A stretch of DNA of 64,000 nucleotides, taken from Pontiella desulfatans. Lineage in GTDB: Bacteria > Verrucomicrobiota > Kiritimatiellia > Kiritimatiellales > Pontiellaceae. The notes below the pieces were generated by a model. The model saw only the letters and a program-made list of their open reading frames with translations, was not told the origin of the DNA and searched no databases. Position numbers and translations under genes: made by a program. Position 1 is the stretch's first letter; every line of letters starts with the position of its first letter. Below, one piece after another: positions 35,319 to 43,320 of the stretch. The DNA lies in contig NZ_CAAHFG010000005.1 in assembly GCF_900890425.1 (NCBI RefSeq), positions 186,001-250,000 on the forward strand, given 5' to 3'.

Positions 35319-35345
35319 AAGCCCCTGTTTTCAGGGGCTTTTTTT
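35319..35345 (+). terminator. Rho-independent terminator of the original tRNA-Thr gene
   Basis: AAGCCCCTG-TTTT-CAGGGGCTT followed by TTTTT. The perfect 9-bp stem lies 6 bp after the tRNA CCA end. Confidence 0.9.
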
Positions 35346-35732
35346 GTGTTTTAACCCTTCTATTATTGATCTAAATGAAAGTGGGCGTTTTTGGGGTGTT
35401 GCTTTTTCCTGCTCTTGCCTGCTTCAAATTTCCACTCCTCAAACTAGGGGGTTTTGTAACCATTCTGTAACCAAATTCAGGGGGTTCTGTAACCAAGATT
35501 AGACCTCTGTATTCAAGAAGACGTTCTGCATCTAGGCGATGAGCATTGCATGGGAAGTTTAAGCGCAGGGAAAACTATCTCCCGAAGTGCATAACCCAAA
35601 GTAGGAAACTGATATGCGGCTACACTTGTTTCTGGTTAACGATGGGATGAGGGATTCAGGGGGAATAACCCCTTAGGCTTATCTTTTCACAAAAACCACG
35701 AAATTATTCCAATGTGACTCAAGTTGCTTGGT
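35346..35732. other. Gene-free stretch before the IS21-type element
   Basis: No coding sequence is evident. Short direct repeats of GGGGGTT(T/C)TGTAACCA occur at about 35445-35495. The rest has no recognisable feature. Confidence 0.5.
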
Positions 35733-35879
35733 GTGTAAACGCCGGTTGAAAAGTGCACCGGGCGGCGGGGCGGTCTAAAAGTGTAACACTCCAACTAAAA
35801 CTTCCGGATTTCCGGACGGATCGGGCAACGTGGTTGCCTAACCGTTTCGGAACCGGGAGGTAAAGGAGTGTACATAGAC

Positions 35880-37370
35880 ATGCAATGGTGGACCGATATC
35901 AGACGAAAGGTGCTTGTTGAAGGCGTCAGCAAGCGACAGGTTAAGGCCGAGTACAGGATTCACACCAAGACGCTGGAGAAGATTCTGGCGCACCCCAAGC
36001 CTCCGGGATACCGGATGGCCCAGCCGAGGCCGAAGCCCATGATCGGGCCGTTTCTCGGTCGGATCGACGAGATTCTCCGGCAGGACCGGGAGTTGCCAAA
36101 AAAGCAACGGCATACGGCCAAGCGGATTTTTGATCGCCTGAAAGAGGAAGGATACACCGGCGGGTATACGCAGGTGAAAGATGCCGTGCGCAACGCCCGG
36201 GTGCGTCTGAAGGATGTCTACATTCCGCTGGCCCATCGGCCCGGAGAGGCGCAGATGGATTTCGGCTATGCCCTCGCTAAAATAAACGGCCAGCTTCGGA
36301 AGGTCGCATTTTTTGTGATGAGCCTGCCGTATTCGGATGCGGTTTATGTGCAGGCCTACGAAAAGATCTGCACGGAGGTTTTCTGGGATGGGCATGTGAG
36401 GGCCTTCACCTTTTTCGATGGCGTACCCTGCCGTATCAGCTACGACAACGAGCGGGTGATGGTGGCCAAGGTGATGAAGCGCCACCAACGCAAGCTCACC
36501 GACGGGTTCCTCCAGCTCCAGAGCCACTATCTGTTCAAGGAACACTTCTGCAACGTGGCCCGAGGTAACGAAAAGGGCGTGGTCGAATCGATGGTGCGCT
36601 ATACTCGTTCCAACTTCATGGTTCCGGTGCCGGAGGTTCGTAGCTTTGATGAGCTCAACCGCATGCTTGAAGAGCGTTGCCGGGAGGAGCTTGGGCGTAA
36701 ACTGCGGGGCAAGGACGGAACGAAGGGGCAGTTGCTGGCCGATGAGCGTGGCCGTTTTATTGATCTGCCGGTCGTGCCGTTCGAGTCCTGCCGGGTGCGA
36801 ACCTGCACCGCCAGCTCCTTGTCGCTCGTGCGTTTCGACGGCAACGATTATTCGGTGCCCGTGCGCTACGCCCACTACGAAACGGTGGTCAAGGGCTATA
36901 TCGACCGGATTGTGGTCTGCCGGGGCGATGAATGCATCGCCGAACATCCCCGGTTGTGGGGCAAGGCCGGCGTCCATTTCAACCCCGTGCACTATCTCGC
37001 ACTGCTCGAACGCAAGCCCGGCGGGCTCGACCACGCCCGGCCATTGGAAGACTGGAAACTGCCATCCTGCTTTCGGGATCTGCGCAGCAGGCTGGAGGCC
37101 GATCTCGATGGCGAAGGAACCCGGGAGTACATCAAGGTGCTGCGTCTGCTCGAAAAGCATTCACCCAAGGAACTGGCCCGGGCCGTTGAGCAGGGGCTGC
37201 GTTGCGGGGCCTCCTCCCGAGACGCCATTGCCCAGTTCCTCATTCCCCGGCCGGAATGGCGATGCACCCGGTTCAGCCTCGACGGCCATGAGCATCTACG
37301 AGAGGTCCAGGTGGACTGCGTCGATGTGGCCGACTACAACCGTCTGCTCGGACAGGAGGTGGGCGCATGA
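35880..37370 (+). CDS. istA: IstA-type transposase of the IS21-family element
   Basis: Start at ATG 35880, about 11 nt after AAAGGAG; a GTG at 35868 would overlap that ribosome-binding site. 496 residues. An N-terminal HTH ('VEGVSKRQVKAEYRIHTKTLEKIL') is followed by an rve-type DDE domain with Asp in 'MDFGYA', Asp in 'ISYDNERV' and Glu in 'KGVVESMVRY'. A C-terminal beta domain ends the protein. It appears complete, so the element could still be active. Confidence 0.92.
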   Translation: MQWWTDIRRKVLVEGVSKRQVKAEYRIHTKTLEKILAHPKPPGYRMAQPRPKPMIGPFLGRIDEILRQDRELPKKQRHTAKRIFDRLKEEGYTGGYTQVKDAVRNARVRLKDVYIPLAHRPGEAQMDFGYALAKINGQLRKVAFFVMSLPYSDAVYVQAYEKICTEVFWDGHVRAFTFFDGVPCRISYDNERVMVAKVMKRHQRKLTDGFLQLQSHYLFKEHFCNVARGNEKGVVESMVRYTRSNFMVPVPEVRSFDELNRMLEERCREELGRKLRGKDGTKGQLLADERGRFIDLPVVPFESCRVRTCTASSLSLVRFDGNDYSVPVRYAHYETVVKGYIDRIVVCRGDECIAEHPRLWGKAGVHFNPVHYLALLERKPGGLDHARPLEDWKLPSCFRDLRSRLEADLDGEGTREYIKVLRLLEKHSPKELARAVEQGLRCGASSRDAIAQFLIPRPEWRCTRFSLDGHEHLREVQVDCVDVADYNRLLGQEVGA

Positions 37371-38149
37371 GCACGAAGACCCCGTCGCATGTACTGCTCG
37401 AGCACTACCTTAAAACGCTGAAGCTGCCGAGTGTCCTGCGGGAGCACCGCAAGATGGCCTCGGTCTGCCAGGCCGAACGGGCCGATTACTCGACCTATTT
37501 GCTGCGGCTCATCGAACAGGAGATTCACGACCGGGAACAACGGGCCGCCGAACGCCGCCTCAAGTCCGCCCGTTTCCCCGTTGTGAAAACCCTCGACAGC
37601 TTCCGGTTCGAGGAGCAGCCCTCGATCAACCAGCCGCTGGTGAGGGAACTAGCCCATGGCGAGTTTATCAAGGAGCGGGAGAACGTGCTGCTGATCGGCA
37701 ACAGCGGAACCGGAAAAACCCACCTCGCCACCGCCCTGGCCTTCGCCGCCTGCCAGATGGGCTTCAAGGTGCGGTTCTTCGGCGTCACCGCCCTGGTCAC
37801 GCAGTTGCTCGAACGCCGGGAGGAAAGGCAGCTTGACCGGTTCTTCAAGCAACTCGAGCGCTCCGACCTGCTCGTGCTCGATGAACTCGGCTACGTTCCG
37901 TTCTCCAAGCTGGGGGCAGAACTGCTTTTCGAAGTCGTCAGCCGGGCCTACGAACGCACCAGCGTCGTGGTCACCACGAACCTGCCCTTCGAATCATGGA
38001 CGGAGGTGCTGGGCTCGCAGCGGCTCACTGGCGCTTTACTCGATCGATTGACCCACCGGGTCCATATCCTCGAAGCCAATGGTGAAAGTTTCAGGCTGCA
38101 GGACTCATTGCGCCGCCGGGGACAGCGGCAGAAAACAAAGAAACCGTAG
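37367..38149 (+). CDS. istB: IstB-type ATP-binding helper of the IS21-family element
   Basis: 260 residues, overlapping istA by 4 nt. Walker A 'GNSGTGKTH' and Walker B 'LLVLDELGY' are present, then 'VVTTNLPFESW', a standard IstB/DnaC-like AAA+ sequence. It regulates target choice and activates IstA. No truncation is seen. Confidence 0.94.
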   Translation: MSTKTPSHVLLEHYLKTLKLPSVLREHRKMASVCQAERADYSTYLLRLIEQEIHDREQRAAERRLKSARFPVVKTLDSFRFEEQPSINQPLVRELAHGEFIKERENVLLIGNSGTGKTHLATALAFAACQMGFKVRFFGVTALVTQLLERREERQLDRFFKQLERSDLLVLDELGYVPFSKLGAELLFEVVSRAYERTSVVVTTNLPFESWTEVLGSQRLTGALLDRLTHRVHILEANGESFRLQDSLRRRGQRQKTKKP

Positions 38150-38447
38150 GAGCAATTGACACCCGCAAGGAAGCGGGGTAATTAACGAAAAAGTGTTACA
38201 CTTTTGGGCCGCCGCCCGGTGCACTTTTCAACCGGCGTTTACACTAAAGCACCCTGTTGACAATGCATATAAATAAGGATCGATAAAGATAGTGATCACT
38301 TAAAAATTGATTGCCTGCATTCCATGTTCTACCTTATCTCTGGAAGATCCCTAGCGTCTCGCGGAGGCCAAGGGGGTCGCGTAACAAGCGCAGGCCTAAG
38401 CGCTACCTATACCGGAAGGTCTGCGCACAGCCTAGAAAAAGGAAAGA

Positions 38448-38831
38448 ATGAAAAACGCAGCAAGAAAACTTATGTCGGCCATGGTGATCGGAACCATTAT
38501 CGCACTTGTTGGGTGCGGAGGGGACGATGGGGGGAATGGTGATAATTATGAGAGTGCCGGTGTTGGTCTTGGGTCAGGAAACAACGATCTGACGATTATC
38601 AATGAATCTTCCGAGTTACTTGAATATGAGGTGAACTTTGGAAACCTTACCTTTACAGGAGCTCCCGGTTCCTATTACACGAGAGAATTCCACTGCACGC
38701 CATCATCCTACCCTGCGGCCGTATCGATTCGGATAGGAACCATGGAGGTATCGTTGGACTACCATATCGAAGGTCAACCGATCACGGTGAAATATGCGGG
38801 GTCAAACAAGCCTTTGGAATATAGCTATTAG
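38448..38831 (+). CDS. Small lipoprotein of unknown function
   Basis: 127 residues. MKNAARKLMSAMVIGTIIALVGC is a lipoprotein signal with Cys23 as the lipid site. A Gly/Asp/Asn-rich linker ('GGDDGGNGDN') follows, then a beta-rich domain ('NDLTIINESSELLEYEVNFG'). The ribosome-binding site AAAAAGGAAAG is good. No family is recognised. It is boxed between the IS21 element and its solo terminal repeat, so it may be cargo or simply flanking sequence. A TTGACA box lies at 38257-38262 but is not paired with a clear -10. Confidence 0.75.
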   Translation: MKNAARKLMSAMVIGTIIALVGCGGDDGGNGDNYESAGVGLGSGNNDLTIINESSELLEYEVNFGNLTFTGAPGSYYTREFHCTPSSYPAAVSIRIGTMEVSLDYHIEGQPITVKYAGSNKPLEYSY

Positions 38832-39265
38832 ATTGCCTGGGAAGAACCAGGGCATCACCTAAATGGGTAGCCGCCCGTTAAGAAACGGGTTCAACGGGAA
38901 GCTAGGCCGAGCCGGCAACTCTACTGCTTGAAGGCGGGACGTTTATTGCGAAGCCTAGGCTGAATACCCTACTGCTTGCTGCGATTTGTGGAGGATCGAC
39001 GGCCTCGGCGACTTCCGAACGCAACGCTCGGAGGCCCGAGCCGCTCCAAATAGGGCCGCTATTCGGCTCAGGAAGGTTCTCCCGATATGGAATTTATCTG
39101 AAGTTCCGCCCTTGCAGGAAAATGGATTGCCACAAAAAGTCACAAGGAACACAAAGACAATTCCGTTCAGCGGGTTTTAGCGCTTCTTGTGCCTCTTTGT
39201 GGCCAATAAATACAAGTTGGGTTAATCCGGTATGACACGTTCCGGAAACCGGCGGTTTTATATTG
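38832..39265. other. Gene-free stretch with an inverted repeat
   Basis: I see no gene. At 39119-39205 a TTGCCACAAAAAGTCACAAG arm is mirrored by CTTGTGCCTCTTTGTGGCCA. This is the CACAAAGGCACAAAG repeat family whose relative is embedded in hsdS at about 45940-45965. Confidence 0.6.
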
Positions 39266-39323
39266 AGTGTTTCACGTTTCGACCGCCCCGCCGCCCGCCG
39301 CACTTTTCAACCGGCGTTTGCAC
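39266..39323 (-). repeat. Solo IS21-type terminal inverted repeat
   Basis: In reverse complement this 58-bp segment matches the left end of the nearby IS21 element (35733-35790) with only a handful of substitutions. No transposase gene is attached. It is the trace of a second element or of a one-ended rearrangement. Confidence 0.8.
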
Positions 39324-39457
39324 CCCGCTTTACTAGTAAAAAATACTAAACTCTCCCGTTTCAGGAAAATATCTTTTCAAGGGTTGGGCTTGCTCGAAAT
39401 CCTTGGAGTCTCTAGTCTTTTTACGTTCATCGCGTAATAAGGCGAAGGGGCGGGGGA

Positions 39458-42253
39458 ATGACGAATCAGAATCCGGAGCAGGTTGCCAGGGAAAACATTG
39501 ACCGCATGTTGGTCGATGCCGGCTGGCTTGTGCAGGATTACAAGGCGCTGAACCTTGGGGCCGGGCCGGGCATTGCCGTGCGCGAGGTCACCCTCAAGTC
39601 GGGCCGGTGCGACTATCTGTTGCTGGTGGATCGTCAGCCCGTCGGCGTGATCGAGGCCAAGAAGGAGGGCACCACGCTTTCGACGGTGGCGGAACAGTCG
39701 GGCCGCTATGGTGAAAACCTTCCCGATTTCTTCCAGATCGAAGGCCAGCTCCCGTTCTATTATGAGTCCACCGGCATAGAGACCTACTTCCGCGATGAGC
39801 GCGACCCCGAACCCCGATCGCGCCGGGTGTTCTCATTCCACCAACCGGAAACCTTTTCAAAGTGGCTGGCCAAGGACACGACGTTGCGCGAGCGGCTGGC
39901 CAACATGCCGTCCGACCATCCCTTGAATACGGATGGAATGCGCGCCTGCCAAATCGAGGCCATCACCAATCTCGAGTGTTCGTTTGCGGAGAATCATTCC
40001 CGGGCTCTGATCCAAATGGCGACGGGGGCGGGCAAAACCTACACCGCCTGTGCTTTTGTTCATCGGCTTATCCGCCATGGGGGAGCAAAGCGCGTGCTAT
40101 TCCTGGTTGACCGCGCAAACCTTGGCCGGCAGGCCAAGGGCGAGTTCGACCAATATGTCATGCCCGACACGGGCCGCAAGTTTACCGAAGAATACAACGT
40201 TCAGCATCTGACCTCCAACAAGCTCGATTCCGTTTCCCGCGTAACCATCTGCACCATCCAGCGGCTCTATTCCATGCTACGCGGAGAAGAGCTGGAGGAA
40301 GACATCGACGAAAAATCCGGTTTCGAGTTGGCACAGGCCGACAATCGCCCGAAAGAGGTCGCCTACAATCCGACCATTCCCATAGAGGCTTTTGATTTTA
40401 TCGTCACCGACGAATGCCACCGTTCCATCTACGGCCTGTGGCGGCAGGTGCTGGAATATTTCGATGCTTTCCTGGTCGGCCTCACCGCCACACCCTCCAA
40501 GCAGACCATTGGTTTTTTCGACCAGAATCTGGTGATGGAATACAACCACGACCGTGCGGTGGCCGACGGCGTGAACGTCGGCTACGAAGTCTACCGCATC
40601 AAAACCAAGGTCACCGAGCAGGGTTCCAAGGTCGATAAGGGATTTTACGTCGATAAGCGCCACAAGGAAACCCGCGCGGTGCGGTGGGAAAAACTGGACG
40701 AGGATTTGGCCTATGCCTCCAACCAGTTGGATCGTTCCGTGGTCAATCCCTCGCAGATCCGCACCGTGCTCACGGCGTTCAAGGTTGCGCTGGCCACCGA
40801 AATATTTCCTGGCCGGAAGATGGTTCCTAAAACCCTGATTTTCGCCAAGGACGATTCGCACGCCGAGGACATTGTGCATGCCGTACGCGATGTATTCGGG
40901 AAGGGGAACGATTTTTCCAAGAAGATCACCTACCAATCCAAACATCCCGAAACGGGCAAGCCGGCCAAGGGCGAGGAGCTGATTGCCCAGTTCCGTACAT
41001 CGCCCCAGTTGCGGATTGCGGTGACGGTGGACATGGTCGCTACCGGCACCGACATCAAGCCGCTCGAATGCCTGCTGTTCATGCGCGATGTCCGTAGCCG
41101 GGTCTACTTCGAGCAGATGAAAGGTCGCGGCACCCGTGTGCTGACCTCCACCGATTTGCAATCCGTCAGCGGCGCCGATGCGCATGCCAAAACCCACTTC
41201 ATCATTGTTGACGCGGTGGGGGTGTGCGAGAGCGATAAAACCGACTCCCGCCCGCTGGAGCGCAAGCGCACCGTTGCGTTCGACAAGCTGATGCTTGGCG
41301 TCGCCATGGGCAAGCGCGATGAGGATACCCTGACCTCCCTGGCCGGGCGGCTCGCCAAGCTGGATCGGGAGGTGACCAAGGAACAGGCGGAGGAAATCAC
41401 CGAACTCGCCGGAGGCAGAACCCTTTCGGATATGGCCGGGGGATTGTTGGATGCCGTCAATCCCGACAAGATTGCCGAAAAGGCGGCGGGGCCGGGCGCC
41501 GAACCGCAGGAAGTGGCGGAAGAGGATTTCGAGGCCGCGCGCAAGGAACTGATCGACGAAGCCTGCTCACCATTCGACAGCCCCGAACTGCGCGAAAACC
41601 TGGTGAAGGCCAAGCAGGAGTTGGAGCAGACCATCGACACGGTAACCATTGACGAGGTCATTGAAGAAGGAACCGGTTTCGATGCCACCGCCAAGGAAAA
41701 GGCCGCCGGCCTGGTCACCTCGTTCCGGGAATACATCGAAGAACATCGCGCCGAGATAGAGGCGCTGCAGATTCTCTATAGCCGTCCCTACAAAAAACGG
41801 CTGACCGAAAGAATGCTCAAGGAACTCGAAGCCAAGCTGAAGGAACCGTTCGGCCCGGTTCCCGTTGATTCGGTGTGGAATGCCTTTGAGCGGATCGAGG
41901 GGCGCAGCGTCAAAGGTCGAAAGTCGGTTGCGCATCGTTTCGCGGATTTGGTGCCGCTCATAAGCCATGCCTTGGAACAGCAGCCCGTACTCAAACCTTT
42001 TGCCGAGTCCGTCGAGGAACGGTTTAACGACTGGCTGATGGATAAGGCCAAGGCCGGGGCCACGTTCACGCCAGACCAGCTCGCTTGGCTCAACATGATC
42101 CGCGACCACATTGCAACCAGTCTCAGCATCGAAACCGACGATTTCGACTATGCCCCCTTTACCCAGGAAGGTGGCCTTGGCAAGGCCGCACTGTTGTTCG
42201 GTTCCGATTTGCACTCGATTCTTGAAGAGCTGAATGGGACTCTAGTGGCATAA
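39458..42253 (+). CDS. hsdR: Type I restriction enzyme R subunit
   Basis: 931 residues. The N-terminal PD-(D/E)xK nuclease shows 'CDYLLLVDRQPVGVIEAKKEG'. The SF2 translocase follows with Walker A 'ATGAGKT' (Lys193), 'DECH' (Asp318-His321), 'LTATP' and later 'GRGTR'. The C-terminal ~300 residues form the EcoEI-like/HsdM-contact region. It opens the island with a purine-rich GGGGCGGGGGA site. It would cleave DNA after ATP-driven translocation when bound to HsdM and HsdS. Its modification partner is encoded 10 kb downstream and is frameshifted. Confidence 0.95.
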   Translation: MTNQNPEQVARENIDRMLVDAGWLVQDYKALNLGAGPGIAVREVTLKSGRCDYLLLVDRQPVGVIEAKKEGTTLSTVAEQSGRYGENLPDFFQIEGQLPFYYESTGIETYFRDERDPEPRSRRVFSFHQPETFSKWLAKDTTLRERLANMPSDHPLNTDGMRACQIEAITNLECSFAENHSRALIQMATGAGKTYTACAFVHRLIRHGGAKRVLFLVDRANLGRQAKGEFDQYVMPDTGRKFTEEYNVQHLTSNKLDSVSRVTICTIQRLYSMLRGEELEEDIDEKSGFELAQADNRPKEVAYNPTIPIEAFDFIVTDECHRSIYGLWRQVLEYFDAFLVGLTATPSKQTIGFFDQNLVMEYNHDRAVADGVNVGYEVYRIKTKVTEQGSKVDKGFYVDKRHKETRAVRWEKLDEDLAYASNQLDRSVVNPSQIRTVLTAFKVALATEIFPGRKMVPKTLIFAKDDSHAEDIVHAVRDVFGKGNDFSKKITYQSKHPETGKPAKGEELIAQFRTSPQLRIAVTVDMVATGTDIKPLECLLFMRDVRSRVYFEQMKGRGTRVLTSTDLQSVSGADAHAKTHFIIVDAVGVCESDKTDSRPLERKRTVAFDKLMLGVAMGKRDEDTLTSLAGRLAKLDREVTKEQAEEITELAGGRTLSDMAGGLLDAVNPDKIAEKAAGPGAEPQEVAEEDFEAARKELIDEACSPFDSPELRENLVKAKQELEQTIDTVTIDEVIEEGTGFDATAKEKAAGLVTSFREYIEEHRAEIEALQILYSRPYKKRLTERMLKELEAKLKEPFGPVPVDSVWNAFERIEGRSVKGRKSVAHRFADLVPLISHALEQQPVLKPFAESVEERFNDWLMDKAKAGATFTPDQLAWLNMIRDHIATSLSIETDDFDYAPFTQEGGLGKAALLFGSDLHSILEELNGTLVA

Positions 42254-42297
42254 ATGGGAGTATAAGCGCTCTTCGGAATCGGGATTGTTTAGATGCG

Positions 42298-43143
42298 ATG
42301 AAAGACAAGGAATATATAATTTTTTGTGATGAATCTGCCAAGAAGGGAGAGTTTTACTCGAACTTCTATGGGGGTGTGATGGTCGGATTGTCGCAATACG
42401 ATCGTATTAAGGAGCGGTTGGAGTCGAAGAGGGATGAGCTAGGCTTCAGAAATGAACTGAAATGGCAGAAGGTTACCGATGCTTATCTCGATCGATATAT
42501 AAGTTTTATTCAGGTCTTTTTCGATGAGTTGCGCGCCGGAAACCTGAAAGTACGTATCATGTTTCGCCAAAACAGGTATGTTCGCAGATTCGATGACCCG
42601 GAGGAAAAGGCGCTTGAATATTTCAAGCTCTACTATCAGTTCATCAAGCATAGCTTTGGACTGAAACACATGGAGCATGCCCATCCGGAAGTTTACCTGC
42701 GTCTGTATTTTGACCAGTTTCCAGACACTTCAGAGCGGGCGGAGCAGTTCAAAGGATACCTCGGAATGTTGGAGGCAATGCGCCACTTTGAAAAAGCGCG
42801 CATCCGTATTCGGGAGGGTGATATTACTGAAATTAAGTCGCATGAGCACATTTTGTTGCAGGGATTGGATATTGTTCTGGGATCGATGTTTTTTCGGTTA
42901 AACGACCTGCATAAAGCCATCCCCGAAGGGAAGCATCGCCGGGGGAAACGAACCGTAGCCAAAGAAAAGCTCTATAAATTCATTCTATCTGAAATCAAGA
43001 CGGTGTATCCCAATTTCAACATTGGAATCTCAACGGGGGCAAAGAGTGAAGATGCTTGCTGGAAGGATCCATATCGGCACTGGAAGTTCGTGCCAAGGGA
43101 TCATGTAATAGATAAAAGCAAAGGAAAGCGGGCAAAAAAATAA
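42298..43143 (+). CDS. DUF3800-family protein
   Basis: 281 residues, 44 bp after hsdR. The opening 'YIIFCDESAKKGEFYSNFYGGVMV' is the signature of DUF3800 (Asp-Glu-Ser with a following Gly-rich strand), which has an RNase-H-like fold. A conserved Asp/His region appears later ('YLRLYFDQFPDT', 'DIVLGSMFFRLN'). Members often occur in defence islands. The function is unproven, and a nuclease is possible. The Shine-Dalgarno is weak. Confidence 0.85.
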   Translation: MKDKEYIIFCDESAKKGEFYSNFYGGVMVGLSQYDRIKERLESKRDELGFRNELKWQKVTDAYLDRYISFIQVFFDELRAGNLKVRIMFRQNRYVRRFDDPEEKALEYFKLYYQFIKHSFGLKHMEHAHPEVYLRLYFDQFPDTSERAEQFKGYLGMLEAMRHFEKARIRIREGDITEIKSHEHILLQGLDIVLGSMFFRLNDLHKAIPEGKHRRGKRTVAKEKLYKFILSEIKTVYPNFNIGISTGAKSEDACWKDPYRHWKFVPRDHVIDKSKGKRAKK

Positions 43144-43320
43144 ACCCCGCCTTGCCTACGATGTATCTGACGCGGAGCGTTAGACTTCGGCTTGGTAGGG
43201 TCTAACGGCAACCTAAATGATTGCCGCTGTTAGTCAAACAATAAATTGGGCGAAATCGGGGATTTTAAAGGGGTCTGCACCTGAAAAAGGAAAACTGCAC
43301 GTTTAACTATCGGTAACAAT
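43144..43320. repeat. Intergenic inverted repeats with CGTTAGAC / GTCTAACG boxes
   Basis: CGTTAGAC (about 43177-43184) is inverted as GTCTAACG (about 43199-43206). TAACGGCAA and TTGCCGCTGTTA form a further hairpin. The boxes resemble those of integron attC sites, but the rest of such a site is not convincing and no integron integrase is present. Confidence 0.4.

Larger units (their letters stand above)
35733..38244 (+). mobile_element. IS21-family insertion sequence
   Basis: The left end (from GTGTAAACGCCGG at 35733) and the right end (to CCGGCGTTTACAC at 38244) are inverted copies of each other over more than 50 bp. They differ by a few substitutions and a short indel. Inside are istA and istB with the 4-nt overlap typical of the family. 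No matching target duplication is visible in the flanking bases, so the element may have suffered a rearrangement. A solo copy of the same terminal repeat at 39266-39323 supports this. Confidence 0.9.

Noticed and set aside
35838-37160. 440-codon minus-strand open frame
   Set aside because: Antisense to istA, which has all DDE residues and a ribosome-binding site.
38324-38542. 72-codon open frame before the small lipoprotein
   Set aside because: It overlaps the lipoprotein gene in another frame, is Arg/Gly-rich and has no ribosome-binding site.
19921-43215. Similarity of TAACAGCAACCTAAAT (IS110 end) and TAACGGCAACCTAAAT (defence island gap) as an IS110 target site
   Set aside because: The exact match is about 11 bp, and many such matches are expected by chance in 64 kb.
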